NCBI GenBank assembly: GCA_037043455.1
Contig: JAWPHD010005563.1
Coordinates: 38,501-102,500 of the forward strand
Direction of reading: 5' to 3'
DNA: 64,000 bases
Origin: Cyrtodaria siliqua
Taxonomy: Eukaryota; Mollusca; Bivalvia; Adapedonta; Hiatellidae
The number at the start of each line of letters is the position of its first letter. Position 1 is the stretch's first letter. The translations under genes were made by a program, and so were the position numbers. Below are positions 8,206-20,535 of the stretch, in pieces. The notes under the pieces were generated by a model. The model was not told where the DNA came from. It saw only the letters and a list, made by a program, of their open reading frames with translations, and made no database searches.

Positions 8206-8775
8206 TTGGAAGTTAAAGGTTGGCACTATGAAACAATATGTCCATATTCTGTGGAAACGATATATTCCTTAAATTATAATCATGTATTAATGAATATTAT
8301 TAAAGAAACATTTGGTGTAAGTGAGGTTATGATTCAGTGTACAACAGAATTGAATATTATATGTGTGTGTCTTACTCTGGGGCTAAAGTATGGAATAGTA
8401 TCCCAGATTATATTAGACTCTGTCCTACAATAAACAGTTTTACTTCTAATTTTATCAAGTGGATAAAGTCGGGATAATTTTCATACTCGTACTTCTAATT
8501 TTAAATAAAGTTCTATATTTGAATGTGTCGTGTATTGCTATTTTATATCTTAATTACAGGGAAAATGCTTTAACTTTTACCATCATTGAACTGATATATT
8601 TTGATTTCTATTATTATATGATATTATTTTGTTAAATCACTGATTATATTGTTAATGTGTTTGTATGTATGTATAAATATGTGTTTTATTCAGAGGGCCC
8701 CAAGGAAGATTAGCTAATGTTAATTGGGTCACCCTCTTAAAATAAAGACTTTCATTCATTCATTCATTGTAAAAG
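8206..8775 (+). mobile_element. LINE 3' fragment with (ATTC)n tail
   Basis: Near 8390-8480 a frame reads GAKVWNSIPDYIRLCP and ends WIKSG-stop. The 'x-K-V/I-W-N-S-I-P-x-x-I-R' ending is typical of the last residues of LINE ORF2 proteins. About 280 bases of 3' UTR follow, with AATAAAG at 8740 and a short CATT repeat at 8750-8768, which is how several LINE clades terminate. The upstream part is frameshifted and short, so this is a 5'-truncated dead copy. The clade is not determined. Confidence 0.6.
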
Positions 8776-8944
8776 ACAAGGACATCAGCCAAATAAGTTT
8801 TGATAGATTAAATTAGTATAAAATTTGTTGTTTGGTAGTGAATAACATATTTTATTTCATCTCGAAGTGATCCATGAAACTTCAATATTTTCACTCATGC
8901 TTCGCATTCGCATCCTCTATATATTAATTGTGTAAAGATATACA

Positions 8945-9060
8945 TGAACGAACGAACGAACGAACGAACGAACGAACGAACGAACGAACGAACGTATGTA
9001 CAAACGAACGAACGAACGATCAAACAAACAACAAACGAATGAATGAATGCATGAATGAAT
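8945..9060. repeat. (GAAC/GAAT)n tetranucleotide tract
   Basis: Uninterrupted CGAA repeats from about 8948 to 8993, then degenerate CGAA/CAAA/TGAA units to about 9058. The long frames it creates (Arg-Ser-Phe-Val repeats) are artefacts. Confidence 0.9.
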
Positions 9061-9295
9061 ATAGAGTATGGTATCACTGAGTTGGGTAATTTAAACATCG
9101 AGGTGTTTAAATTTAAATTAACCAACGAGATGAAATATTTGTTTTGTAGAATGTCCATTTCAGCTCCCTCCCATACTCTAACTTCCAATAACTGGTAGTT
9201 GTAGTACACCATTTATTCTGACAGGTGTTATTTTAAAATAAACGATTTACACTTGTGCTATTGCAAAGGGAATTTTCAGTGACCATGCTACAAAT

Positions 9296-9745
9296 AAATG
9301 ATGGAATGAATAAATAAATAAACAAATAAATGAGTGAGTGAGTGACTGGGTGGGTGGGTGGGTGAATGAGTGAGTGAGTGAGTGAGTGAGTGAGTGAGTG
9401 AGTGCGTGAGTGCGTGAGCGAGCGGGCGGGCGGGCGGTCGGGTGGTCGGGCGAGCGAGCGAGTGAGTGAGTGAGTGAGTGAGTGAGTGAGTGAGTGAGTG
9501 AGTGAGTGAGTGAGTGAGTGAGTGAGTGAGTGAGTGAGTGAGTGAGTGAGTGAGTGAGTGAGTGAGTGAGTGAGTGAGTGAGTGGCAAACTAATTAACAA
9601 ACGAGCAAACGAACAAACAAACAAGTGAATAAATGAATGAATGATCGAATAAATGAATGCATGAATGAATGAACGAACGACCGAACGAACGAACGATTGA
9701 ACAGCGAACGAACGGACAAACAGGAAACGAACGAACGAATAAATA
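9296..9745. repeat. Long (GAGT)n and related tetranucleotide tract
   Basis: Shifting tetranucleotide units: AAAT, then GAGT, GGGT, GAGT, GCGG, and a nearly pure GAGT block from 9455 to 9583, ending in AAAC/AACG units. The apparent 171-codon Thr-His-Ser-Leu frame is a repeat artefact. Confidence 0.9.
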
Positions 9746-9764
9746 AATAGAACACATTTCAAAA

Positions 9765-10640
9765 TTGTATATTTCTATAAAACACTCGTGACTCCTGGAG
9801 GTAGACGTAGTTCATGAATTAACATGCTATTTATGAAACCTATGTGTTATGTGGTTTTAGAGAAGATGTTTAGTGAGGACTCTTTTTATATATAAGTATA
9901 TGGAAACATGTGAAATCTCTACTATACATGGGACTTTGTTAGAACAAGCTTAGGAATCATTTCTGAGCAACTGTCGAAATATGTGCATCAGTTCTTGAGA
10001 AAACTAAAGATGTTTTAAGATATAAACTATGTTTAGTAATGGCAGCCATCTTGGATGTCGCACTGAACTTATTTTAAAATAACTTAAATCCAATGATATC
10101 AGTATCACCCGTGCGAAGTTTTGAGAAAAAATTGTTTAAAGTAAAACATTAAAATACCTCGCCTCCATACAAATGGCGGAGAGATGGATGATGAGTGGAC
10201 GGAGAGACGGACGACCAACAAAGAGTGATCACTGTATACTAGTTCATCTCTGAGGCTTTCTCGAAGCATTTGGTTCATGTGTGATAATACGCGAAAAGTG
10301 CTTGATAAATAAACGAGAAATAAGAAATTAAAAGTTTTTCATTTGTTTTTCATTTAATTCTTGTTAAACAGAGTCACCACCGGTGACCTGAATTTACTCC
10401 TGTAACATCCAAAATCAGGACGGACTAAACACAGGTACCACGATAAAGGCAAGTAAATACCGTTTCGAGTGATACATGTCTCTATGATACTTTCAGAATG
10501 TTGAATTCGAGACAAAATTCGTCGATTGGTCAACATATTACGTACGGACAGACGGCGAATGAGCGGACGAGACGGCGAATGGGCGGACGGACGTATGGAA
10601 AATAGTTGTAATTATATACTACCTCACATATGAACCTTTG
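9765..10640. other. Non-coding stretch with a dispersed-repeat appearance
   Basis: No coding signal. 'GGACGGACG/GACGGCGAATG'-type short repeats at 10185-10215 and 10540-10590 recur at 10975-11030, suggesting edges of dispersed repeats. Confidence 0.3.
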
Positions 10641-10647
10641 GCTCATG

Positions 10648-10935
10648 TTAGCTTATTACACTGTCCTGTTTTAATGGGATGAAAGTAGGGTAAGTGTGAG
10701 GTTTGGTGCACCCTGAAACCGGTTTAACCCCCCCCCCCCCCCCCCATGGGCCTACTTTGCCACTGACCGTTCCAAGGCGGTAGCCCTATTGTCAACCCTT
10801 TTGTGTTTGTGATGTTTTTTGCATTTATTATTGCCTTTGCCTTCTTGTTTGTCTGTTTGCGTGTTTTTTTCTGTGTTTTGTGGTTGACTGTCCTCCTTGA
10901 ATGCTACTTTCCCTGTCCGATCTTTTTATATTTCT
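10648..10935 (+). mobile_element. 3'-end copy of the dispersed Penelope-like retroelement family
   Basis: It contains the family hallmarks in order: CACTGTCCTGTTTTAATGGGAT, GGGTAAGTGTGAGGTTTGGTG, a poly-C variation at 10729-10745, CCACTGACCGTTCCAAGGCGG, CAACCCTTTTGTGTTTGTGATG and the terminal CCCTGTCCGATCTTTTTATA. No coding part remains, so it is strongly 5'-truncated. Confidence 0.7.
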
Positions 10936-11197
10936 CTTCACAATTCATTGAGGAGGCTACAAACGTTCAAACGGCAGACGATGAATGGGCGGATAGACGG
11001 CGGATGGTCGCACGGACGGACGACGGACGAATACTTAACACCCTATATCAGCTCACTTCCGAGCCTTTTACTTATGTTAGCTTATGATCGAACTATGCTT
11101 CAGGCAAGATATTACTCTTTCGAGTGATACCTGTCACTATGCTCCTCGCAAAATGTTGAAGTCGAATAAAAAATCGTCGAGTATATTTGTATATATA

Positions 11198-11315
11198 TAT
11201 AAATCGAACAGGAAAGGTAAGGACGACAGTCAACTACAAACACACAGAGAAACAAAGAACACATTGAAAGACGAATAAAAGGCCAAATAAAACATCACAA
11301 ACACAAAAGCTGTGG
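11198..11315 (-). mobile_element. 3'-end fragment of the same retroelement family, inverted
   Basis: The complement carries the family end (CCTGTTCGATTT, GACTGTCGTCCTTACC, TGTGATGTTTTATTTGGCC). It abuts a short plus-strand family piece at 11313-11334 (GTGGACCCTATGATGACGTC), so two fragments meet here. Confidence 0.6.
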
Positions 11316-11494
11316 ACCCTATGATGACGTCTACCTATATATATATATACTATATTAGTAGTGAGTTCTAATTATCTCCCTTTAATATACTGAATTCACA
11401 GATTCGGCACCTTTCATTGTCACTCTCTCAACATAGCTGTATGTGCTTGAACGCTTAAATGTGGCCCATGTTAATTCTTATTCAATTCAATATA

Positions 11495-11750
11495 ATTCAC
11501 GCACGCACGCATGCACGAACGCACGCACACGTAAGCGCATGCGCACATTCGTATACGTATATACACGTAAACACACACACACACACACACACATACACAC
11601 GCACACGCACTCACACACACTCACTGTGTACAGAAAAACACGCACATGCACTCACACTCACTGTGTACAGAAAACACACGCACGCGCACACACTCTCACA
11701 CACACACTCACTGTGTACAGAAAACACACGCACGCACACACTCACACGCA

Positions 11751-11785
<35 letters not shown>

Positions 11786-11975
11786 TGTGTACAGAAAACA
11801 CACGCACACACTCACTCACTGTGTACAGAAAACACACACACACTCACTGTGTACAGAAAACACACACACACTCACTCACTGTGTACAGAAACACACACAC
11901 ACTCACTGTGTACAGAAAACACTCACTCACTCACTCACTCACTCACTCACTCACTCACTCACTGTGTACAGAAAA
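11495..11975. repeat. CA-rich minisatellite with a TCACTGTGTACAGAAA core
   Basis: Alternating (CA)n, (ACTC)n and about ten copies of the core TCACTGTGTACAGAAA(A)CAC between 11620 and 11972, with unit length varying by the CA run. Three overlapping long frames (His-Thr and SLCTENTHT repeats) come from it and are not genes. Confidence 0.9.
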
Positions 11976-13725
11976 TATACCCAACAGTGATTAAAAAGGG
12001 GAATAACTACATAAAATCAACAGGGGAGACAACTCGGAAACACCAAATGACACCACAATTTGCGAAAAGAAGAAAAACAATCGAAAACCACTTGCATGCA
12101 GTTTAGTCAGAAATTATCACAATACAGATAACGCTACCAAATGAACATGAACAGCGCTTATGCTAAAAATCTGTGAAATTATAACAATCAGTATATTTTA
12201 TAAAATTTCTGTCAATTCCATGTTATATCGGAACTGTCAATTACTCGCATTGAACCGCGTTGCGTGCACATAGTTTACATAATCAATCAACGAATCAATG
12301 AATCAAGTCAATCAAGTCAGTCAGTCAGTCAGTCAGTCAGTCACAAAACATTTTCCAAAAGATAAACACTGATCAACTGCTCGTGACCGACTGCGATGTT
12401 TCTCCAGACGACACTGTACACCATCTCAAAGCAGTGAAAATTGAACACTCACCCATTCGGATCAGAGCGAAAAAGTTTGCAGCATAAAACTATACATACT
12501 GCAGCACAACACTACACATGCAAAAAATAAATTCAGTACAGATCTGCGAAAAAAATATATCAAGGCGACACCGGTAATCTTTTTCGTGAATAACGACAGA
12601 ACCAGAATTTGATGTTTTATTATGTCGTGAAATTCACTTGAACACATGAAATTGGCTTACATTTGTTTTTTATTTAAACATATATTAGCACAGTTTTATT
12701 TCTTAGTGCAATATAAAATTTATAATCAGAATTTAGAACCGATACAATTTTAACATTTTTTAACTTATGTAAAAAGAGACGATAAAGAATGTAACGGTAC
12801 GTTAATTTTGTCTGGATTGTTTTCCCCTATAAATAAACAGATGATTTTTATTTGACATGACGCGAAATTTGTACGAAATTGCCTGCGTACAAATGGAATA
12901 CAAGAAATAAGATGAATACGCTAAAAGCTGGAACACCTCTTTCAGCAAACACCAAGCCCGAAACAATTTCGTGTCTCGTCAAATGTGTAACTCCGAACGA
13001 CAAATCTTCCCGAAAGACACAGCGGTTCGAAAAAGGTTGTCAGACAACTTTAAAGCAAATAAGGAAGAGCGACTAAATTAATAAACATACTTGATGAACA
13101 GTCTCGACAAATAAGACACACCGCACTGCGGTTTTGAAATTTGCTGCACTGAATAAGTGGGTGGGATATGTTTCTAATATTGTCAATAGCTGAAATAAAC
13201 AATTTGCTATACAAACACTTACCTATTAGAGTTCATATGAAGCTGCTTTCCGTGATGTGAACATGTGTCCTTGGAATAGTACATTGTATCCATTTGAAAC
13301 CCGCCGAGACGAGAACTACAGTTCCAAAATCAAGTTATCGACTCGCAAGCACACACTGTTTTTGGCAAATCCAATCGAATATCCAAGTTTCGCGGAATAG
13401 TCGATACTGCATGTACATTTGTGGGCACTGACAGACATATGCGCTGAAAGATTTATAGTGTTTAGGATAGGAGACTTAAGTAAATGAATGAGTTGTTGCA
13501 TGTGATGGAAAGAGAGAAATACTAATATTCATGTAGTTTGTTACATACTATCACCTGCTATATAAATACATTAGGTTCTTCCTCATCTCACCAGTGGCAA
13601 CTATGTATAGCTATGTATATTATGTAAACATGTTTATGGGCCACATTTGGCTTAAATAAAGTAACGAACTATAATTTATACATGCACGCATATATACTCC
13701 CTATATATATACATATATTGGACTC
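11976..13725. other. Non-coding stretch with minor simple repeats
   Basis: A (TCAG/TCAA)n tract lies at 12286-12342. Nothing else is supportable; small frames at 12462, 12879 and 13316 look like chance. Confidence 0.3.
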
Positions 13726-13729
13726 TCCT

Positions 13730-14094
13730 CATATTATAAAACCATTCCTTTCCAGGATATATAACCTATACAGTATGTATCAATATTGGACTCTTCTCGG
13801 AGTCAGGTTATACAAATCCACCCATCTCGAGTGTTTATAACCTATACGTTTATTTATCAATACTTTTGATATAAATTGGACTCTCCTCAGAGTCAGGTTA
13901 TAAAACCATCCATCTCTAGGGTATATAACATATACATTATGTTTCAATACTTTTCATATATATTGAACTCTCCTCAAAGTCAAATTATATAAACCCAGCC
14001 ATCTCCAAGGTATATAATATATACGTGTATGTATCAATACCTTGATATATAGTGGCCTCTACTCTGAGTCAGGTTGTATAAAGAAATATAAAAA
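13730..14094 (-). repeat. Inverted block of the roughly 90-bp satellite
   Basis: Four degenerate units read in the opposite direction to the main array: the core GACTCTCCTC(A)GAGTC followed by AGGTTATA and CATCTC. It lies on the far side of the LINE at 14.2-16.9 kb from the main array at 17.6 kb, so the LINE separates oppositely oriented arrays. Confidence 0.75.
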
Positions 14095-14180
14095 TATCGG
14101 ACAGGGAAAGTAGCATTCAAGGAGGACAGTAAACCACAAAACACAGAAACAAACACGCAAACAGACAAACAAGAAGGCTT
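14095..14180 (-). mobile_element. Short 3'-end copy of the dispersed Penelope-like family
   Basis: The complement begins at the family 3' end (CCCTGTCCGATATTTTTATA) and extends about 85 bases (GAATGCTACTTT, TGTTTGCGTGTTTGTTTCTG). It is fused directly to the broken 3' side of the LINE ORF2. Confidence 0.65.
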
Positions 14181-14189
14181 CTGTTCTTT

Positions 14190-15431
14190 TTGTTTCTTAT
14201 TTTTCAGAAAATTTGGTTGACAATTTTCAGAAGAAGAATTTTTTGAAAAAGTTTCTGCCAAAGTGTTTTTAATATCTTTGACAGATGTTATATCTCCATT
14301 ATCTGTTTTAAGATGATTTACAGAACTAGAATTACCTTTACCACTTATTTTCCGGACCATGTCCCATGTCTTCTTAAGAGATGAGCGAGAATTCAGCCTA
14401 GAGACGTAAGATCTCCAGGATTTCCTCTTGCTATCCTTAATAGTACGACGGGCTTTCGCACGAAAAACTCTAAAGTTATCTAAATTTGTTTGAGTTGGCC
14501 GCAAGTTAAAATTATTTAATGCAGCTTTACGATCGCTGACTGCCTTTTTGCAGTCATCGTCGTACCATGGTTTATGTGGGCGTTTAGGATTTGCCGAGGT
14601 TTTTGGAATGGTTTGATCAGCTATATCGTGAAGAGTTTTGGTAAAAAGAGCAGTTGCGTCTTCGACATCCTCGAAAACGGAAGGCTTTAATTGTTCCTCG
14701 CAAAGAGATTGAAACGTAGTCCAATCAGCCTTGCGAAGTTTCCATCGTTGCGTTTTTTTGAGAAGTGGAGGGCCGATATTTTCAAGAAATATGGGGAAGT
14801 GGTCACTTCCACAGAGGTCGTGTCCAACACTCCACGAAACATCCATCAAAAGCGTTGGATCGCATATTGTTAAATCAATGGAAGAATGAGAGCCTGTAGC
14901 AGGATGTTAGTTAGTATGTGACTTATTATTAAAAAGACACAAATTGTTTTTGGCTAAGAAATCCTCAATTTTCTTGCCTTTATCGTTTATATCTTTACAA
15001 CCCCAGATGTAGTTGTGTGCATTAAAATCGCCTAAGAGTATAAAAGGTGATGGCAATTGTGCAACTAGGTGATTTAGATCTTTAGGGTCTAGTGAAGAAC
15101 TAGGTGGCAAATATAAGGAACATATTGTTATGACTCTGTGCATAGTAACACTGACCGCAATAGCTTGCAAATTTGTTTTCAACGCAACAGGTCTGTGAGG
15201 AATGTTTCGATTAACGATTATCGAAACTCCACCAGTGGCCCTGTCCCCGGTATCACAAATATGATTGTATAGTGAGTATTGCTCAAAAGATACCTTATCA
15301 CTTGTCTTCAAGAATGTTTCTTGAAGACAAAAGGCAATAGGGTTGTGTTCATTTAAAATTAAGCTGATTTCATCATAATTTGGTTTCAAACCTCGATAAT
15401 TCCATTGAATGATCTTATTAGTTTTACCCAT
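14190..15431 (-). pseudogene. Jockey-like LINE ORF2: complete endonuclease region, reverse transcriptase missing
   Basis: The frame starts at an ATG (15429-15431) that overlaps the ORF1 stop as TAATG. APE-type endonuclease motifs appear in order: IIQWNYRGLK, FCLQETFL, ILLGDFNAHNYIWGCK and GSDHFPIFLEN, then a basic linker with WYDDDCKKA. One in-frame nonsense codon (TAA near 14908) interrupts the endonuclease between the GDFNAH and SDH motifs. The frame ends at about 14190, before any reverse transcriptase motif, where a retroelement tail of another family begins. The element therefore lacks its 3' half, the opposite of the usual 5' truncation. It is non-functional. Confidence 0.75.
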
Positions 15432-16946
15432 TATTTAGCGCTAAGGCGATTTTTAATTTTGTTTTTATTTTTGGCCTTAGATTTAGGAGAGGTCTTAGGA
15501 GACTCAAGCAGCGACATCTCCACTGATGGATCCTCCTCCCCGGAAGAAGTCAGCTGAAGTGGCACCTCAACTAAACATTTCATGAGAGGATGGAAGTGGC
15601 AGTGCAGCTGCCGGCTCTGAAATGTCCATAAGCTGTTCGAATTTGTTATGCAGCTCAATAGGGCGATTAGACACCTTTGGCTGCTCCTTGTGCTCCCCAG
15701 TTGGAGAAGCACTAGGCTTTCCAACTTCCTTAGTTGGAGCAGCACTAGGCTTTCCAACTTCCTTAGCCGGAGCAGCACTAGGCCTTCCAACCGAGGATGT
15801 ATTAGGCTTCACGACTGGGGAACTTCTAGACTTCACAGTCTTAGAAGAACCCTCTTTCCAATTCTGAGAAATTGACATGCTCTTGACATTGCCAGAGCCT
15901 GCTAGTTTTGTGTTTGATTTAAATGTAAAAGTTTGATTAGGTGAAAAGTTTAATTTTGGTTTGTTAAGTTGTGTTTGTTGACTTTTGTTTGGATTTGATA
16001 CTGAGGAAGTATTCTTTGTATTTTGAATTTCTGGCTGTGGTTCGTATTGCGTACTTGCATCCCTGCATTCTGTGTGTGTTGCTGTTGTTTTGAGAATAGA
16101 TGCGTAAGAGGTCGAACTTGAAATTTTATATTTTTCTTCAATTAATTTTCTTGCTTCTGGAAAGGGAATGTTTTGTGTATATTTAACTGTTATGATTTCT
16201 TTTTCTTTTTTAAATTTTTCACATAATTTTGAATTTGCGTGATGTCCCAGACCGCAGTTGGTACATTTGAGGTCGTTAGGACAGTCTGATTCGTTATGTT
16301 TGAATGCAGAGTCACCACATTTACCACAACGTTCTTCTTTAGTACACATGGAGTTGTGGTGCCCAAAGGCTTGGCAGTTGTAGCAACGTAACGGGTTTGG
16401 AATGTAGGCGTCAACATGCAATTGCAGATATGCCACCTTTATTGTTTTTGGTAAGACGGGTGTTGCAAATGTGAGTATGATAGTATTTGTATTAATAATT
16501 TTGTCATTCCTTTTGATGGTTATTCGGCGAGCTGCAGTTACCAACTGTGGCGCAAGCTCGTGAATAATTTCGTCTTCAGGTACTCCGGAGAGATCCGGGC
16601 ACCTGATGACGCCTTTTGAGATGTTCATAGAGGTTTCTGCGTAACATTTGACTTTGGTGTTTAAATTTTTTGTAAGTGTTAATAAATTATCCGAATGAGA
16701 TTTTTTTTCTGTTTCAATCCGGATAGTTTTGTTTTTTAATTTTTTAATTTGTTTTACATGTCCAGCAATTGAATGGACAGTTTTCTCGATAACGAAAGGT
16801 GACTTATCTGTAATAGGGTTTTCCCCGTTTTCCGATTCGATAATGAGAAAACGAGGAAAGGCTTGATTGATGACTGATTCCTCAGTATCAGATTCATGTT
16901 CTGTTTTTTTCCGTTTGTTAGTAGTTTGTGCGTTTTGTGATGCCAT
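15432..16946 (-). CDS. Jockey-like LINE ORF1 (gag-like, three CCHC zinc knuckles)
   Basis: The main frame covers 15567-16946 (459 codons) from an ATG at 16944-16946. Residues about 85-180 look like the RNA-binding domain usual before the knuckles. Three CCHC knuckles follow at 188-201 (CYNCQAFGHHNSMC), 207-222 and 228-242. The C-terminal third is low-complexity Ser/Pro/Lys-rich with three 12-residue repeats (GKPSAAPTKEV type, DNA 15680-15790). The frame ends early at 15567, but a second frame (15432 to about 15590) carries a basic Ser/Lys tail whose TAA overlaps the ORF2 ATG, so a frameshift near 15570-15590 probably shortened the protein. It would package LINE RNA. Confidence 0.7.
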
Positions 16947-17579
16947 GATGTGGCGTTAAGAATTCATCTTCCACGCTTCTCACCCACCTCGGAGTCCAAC
17001 AAGGGGACATTTGCTGTGGATATCCAACAGCAAAATGCCAAGAATACGTAGAAGGTATACTCATATAAAGCTAACGCATCAGACCCCACATACCACCCAG
17101 CGGACATAACCCCTTAACTAAAAAGTCAAAGAGCCGCACTTATGTTCCGCTTAAAAAGTGGCACGAGTATAGCCATATAGCATTTTGAAATACATGATTA
17201 GCCCGTGCGCCACCGCCATAAAAGACCCTATCTATATAATGTTTAAAGTAGAACCATATAAAAAGTAAGTTAAGATACAGTGTACTGGTACTGTCTGAAT
17301 AATAAGGTCGGATCTCTTAAAGCAGGCGTGACAAACCGATTGATCAGATCGGGCCAAATCTGACCGCCCGTCTAGTTGAAGTCCGGACCAAAGTGGTGTG
17401 TTGCAACGTGGAGATAACTACCAGATCTCCACGCCACTCAACCACCAGGACTCCCTTCTCCAACGACACGGGTCGCCACCCACGGTCAACAGGTGGGTTA
17501 CATTTCGGGGGGGGGGGGGGGGGGTTCTACCCCTCTGCTAAGTAACGAGCAGTCGGTTGATTCTTAACACCCCACCACC

Positions 17580-20535
17580 GACTGGGGGGTATATATCAGG
17601 AGTGTAGATATATAAGTATATAGAGTATAGACACTGGAGATGTTATGTTTTGTATAACCTGACTGTGAAGAGAGTCCGATATATATTAGGAGTATAGATA
17701 TATAAGTATATAGAGTATAGACACTGGAGATGTTATGTTTTGTATAACCTGACTCTGAGGAGAGTCCGATATACATCAGGAGTATAGATATATAGGTATA
17801 TAGAGTATAGACACTGGATATGTTATGTTTTGTATAACCTGACTCTGAGGAGAGTCCGATATATATCAGGAGTGTAGAAATATAAATATATTGAGTATAG
17901 ACACTGGAGATGTTATATTTTATATAACCTGACACTGAGGAGAGTCCGGTATATATCAGGAGTATAAACGCATACATGTATAGAGTAAAGACCCTGGAGT
18001 TGGATCGACTGAGAAGAGTCAGATATACATGTATATCAGTAGTATATATGCATGAATGTATAGATTATAGACAATGGAGATGTTAGGTTTTGTATAACCT
18101 GACTCTGAGGAGAGTCCGATATATATCATGAGTATAAATATATAAATATATCGAGTATAGACACTGGAGATGTTATGTTTTACATAACCTGACTGTGAGG
18201 AGAGTCCGATATAATTATATAAAGAGTATAGATATATAAGTATATAGAGTATAGACACTGGAGATGTAATGTTTTGTATAACCTGACTCTGAGGAGAGTC
18301 CGATATATATCAGGAGTATAGATATGTAAGTATATAGAGTATAGACACTGAATATGTTGTTTTATATATCCTGACTCTGAGGAGAGTGGACGATATATAT
18401 CAGGAGTGTAGATATATAAGTATATAGAGTATAGGCACTGGAGATGTAATGTTTTGTATAACCTGACTCTGAGAAGTGTCCGATATATATCAGGAGTATA
18501 GATATGTAAGTATATATTGTATACACACTGAATATGTTGTTTTATATAAAAGAGTATGATAATGTCTAACCTGACTCTGAGGAGAGTCCGATATATATCA
18601 GGAGTATTGATATATAACTGTATACATTATGGACAAAGGCGATGTTAGGTTTAATTTTCCTTGGCTCTGAGAAGAGTCCAATATATATCAAGAGTATAGA
18701 TATATAAATATATAGAGTATGGACACTGGAGTTGTTAGGTTTTATGTAACTTGACTCTGAGGAGAGTCCGATATATGTCAAGAGTATATAGATGTATAAA
18801 TATATAGAGTATAGGCACTGGAGATGTTATGTTTTATATATCCTGACTCTGAGGAGGGTCCGATATATATCAGGAGTATTGATATATAACTGTATACATT
18901 ATAGACAAAGGCGATGTTAGGTTTAATTTTCTTTGGATGTGAGTAGAGTCCAATATATATCAGGAGTATAGACACTGGAGTTGTTAGGTTTTATGTAACC
19001 TGACTCTGAGGAGAGTCCAATATATATCAAGAGTATAGATATATAAATATATAGAGTATGGACACTGGAGTTGTTAGGTTTTATGTAATTTGACTCTGAG
19101 GAGAGTCCGATATATATCAAGAGTATATAGATGTATAAATATATAGAGTATAGGCACTGGATATGTTATGTTTTATATATCCTGACTCTGAGGAGAGTCC
19201 GATACATATCAGGAGTATATATACATACATGTAAAGAGTATAGACCCTAAAGATAGATGTATTTATATAACCTGAATCTGAGAAGAGTCCGATAAATATC
19301 AGGACAATAGTTATATAACTGTAAATAATATATACCCTGAAGATAGATGTAATTATATAACCTGAGTCTGAGAAGAGTCCGATTTATATCAGGAGTATAT
19401 ATATAACTGTTTATAATATAGACAAAGGCGATATTAGGTTTAATTGTCTTTGACTCTGAGAAAAGTCCAATATATATCAGGAGTAAAGATATATAAATGT
19501 ATAGATTAAAGACCATGGGGATGTTAGGTTTTATGTAATCGGATCTGCAGAGATATAAAATGGTATATATACACTCAAGTGATATGAAAACGCAACACGG
19601 GAATTTCCGCTATATATTGTATATACTGCACACTTAATTGCACATAATATTCCAAAGAAATCCCAAGATGTTTTTTTAAAAAAAAGTTGCAGTTAACTAG
19701 AGAAAGGACACAACTGTGATGTTGTAGACGTTTTAATCACACTACACTTTGTAACAAGAACTTCATCAATGTTGAAGTTGCTCTTCGATAAATTGAGCTA
19801 GTTCAGTACTGTATTTAACGTAAATAGTTGCCTCTGAGGAGAGTCCGATATATATCAGGAGTATAGATAGATATACATATAAACAGAGTTTAGACACTGG
19901 AGATGTTATGTGTTATATAACTCGACACTGAGGAGAGTCCAATATATATCAGTAGTATAGATATATAAATATATAGAGTATAGACACTAGAGTTGTTATG
20001 TTTTATGTAACCTGACTCTGAGGAGAGTCCAATATATATCGAGAGTATAGATATATAAATATATAGAGTATAGACACTGGATTTGTTAAGTTTTATGTAA
20101 CCTGACTCTGAGGAGAGTCCGATATATAACAAGAGTATAGATGTATAAATATATAGAGTATAGACACTGGAGATGTTATGTTTTATATAACCTGACTCTG
20201 AGGAGAGCCCGATACGTATCAGGAGTATATATACATACATGTAAAGATTATAGACCCTGATGATGGATGCTTTTTTTTATATAACCTGGATCTGAGAAGA
20301 GTCCGATATACATCAGGAATATAAATATATAACTGTAAAGATTATAAACCCTGAAAATGGAAGTTTTTATATATCCTGAATCTGAGAAGAGTCCGATATA
20401 TATCAGGAATATATACATATAACTGTAAAGATTATAGACCCTGAAGATGGATGTTTTTATATAACCTGAATCTGAGAAGAGTCCGAAATATATCAGGAAT
20501 ATAGATATATAACTGTAAATTTTATATACCCTGAA
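17580..20535 (+). repeat. Tandem satellite, roughly 90-bp unit, about 30 copies
   Basis: The motif TGTTATGTTTTGTATAACCT recurs at 17641, 17731, 17821 and 17911, exactly 90 bases apart, and continues with indels to 20535. Each unit has a GACTCTGAGGAGAGTC core (6-bp inverted arms, 4-base loop), a CGATATATATCAGGAGTATA segment and an ATATAGAGTATAGACACTGG segment. Divergence increases to the right. A non-satellite piece of about 285 bp interrupts it at 19545-19830. The many Tyr/Ile/Ser-rich frames on the minus strand are satellite artefacts. Confidence 0.9.
19545..19830. other. Non-satellite insertion inside the 90-bp array
   Basis: The periodicity stops after TTATGTAATCGGATCTGCAG and resumes at TGCCTCTGAGGAGAGTCCG. 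The intervening roughly 285 bases are unrelated, with no coding capacity and no clear terminal repeats seen. Confidence 0.5.

Larger units (their letters stand above)
14181..17575 (-). mobile_element. Non-LTR retrotransposon (Jockey-like), 3' half missing
   Basis: The span comprises ORF1, ORF2 endonuclease and probable 5' UTR (16947 to about 17575, including a poly-G run at 17505-17524). The 5' boundary is not sharp; satellite begins at about 17580. It sits between oppositely oriented blocks of the 90-bp satellite. Confidence 0.65.

Noticed and set aside
9247..9762. 171-codon frame rich in Thr-His-Ser-Leu on the minus strand
   Set aside because: It is the translation of the (GAGT)n tract; no non-repeat coding content.
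11443..12106. Three overlapping frames of 183, 215 and 114 codons
   Set aside because: All arise from the CA-rich minisatellite; all three forward frames stay open, as expected for a repeat without stops.
17564..20240. Many Tyr/Ile/Ser-rich minus-strand frames
   Set aside because: Period-90 satellite has a unit length divisible by 3, so stop-free units give repeated pseudo-proteins.
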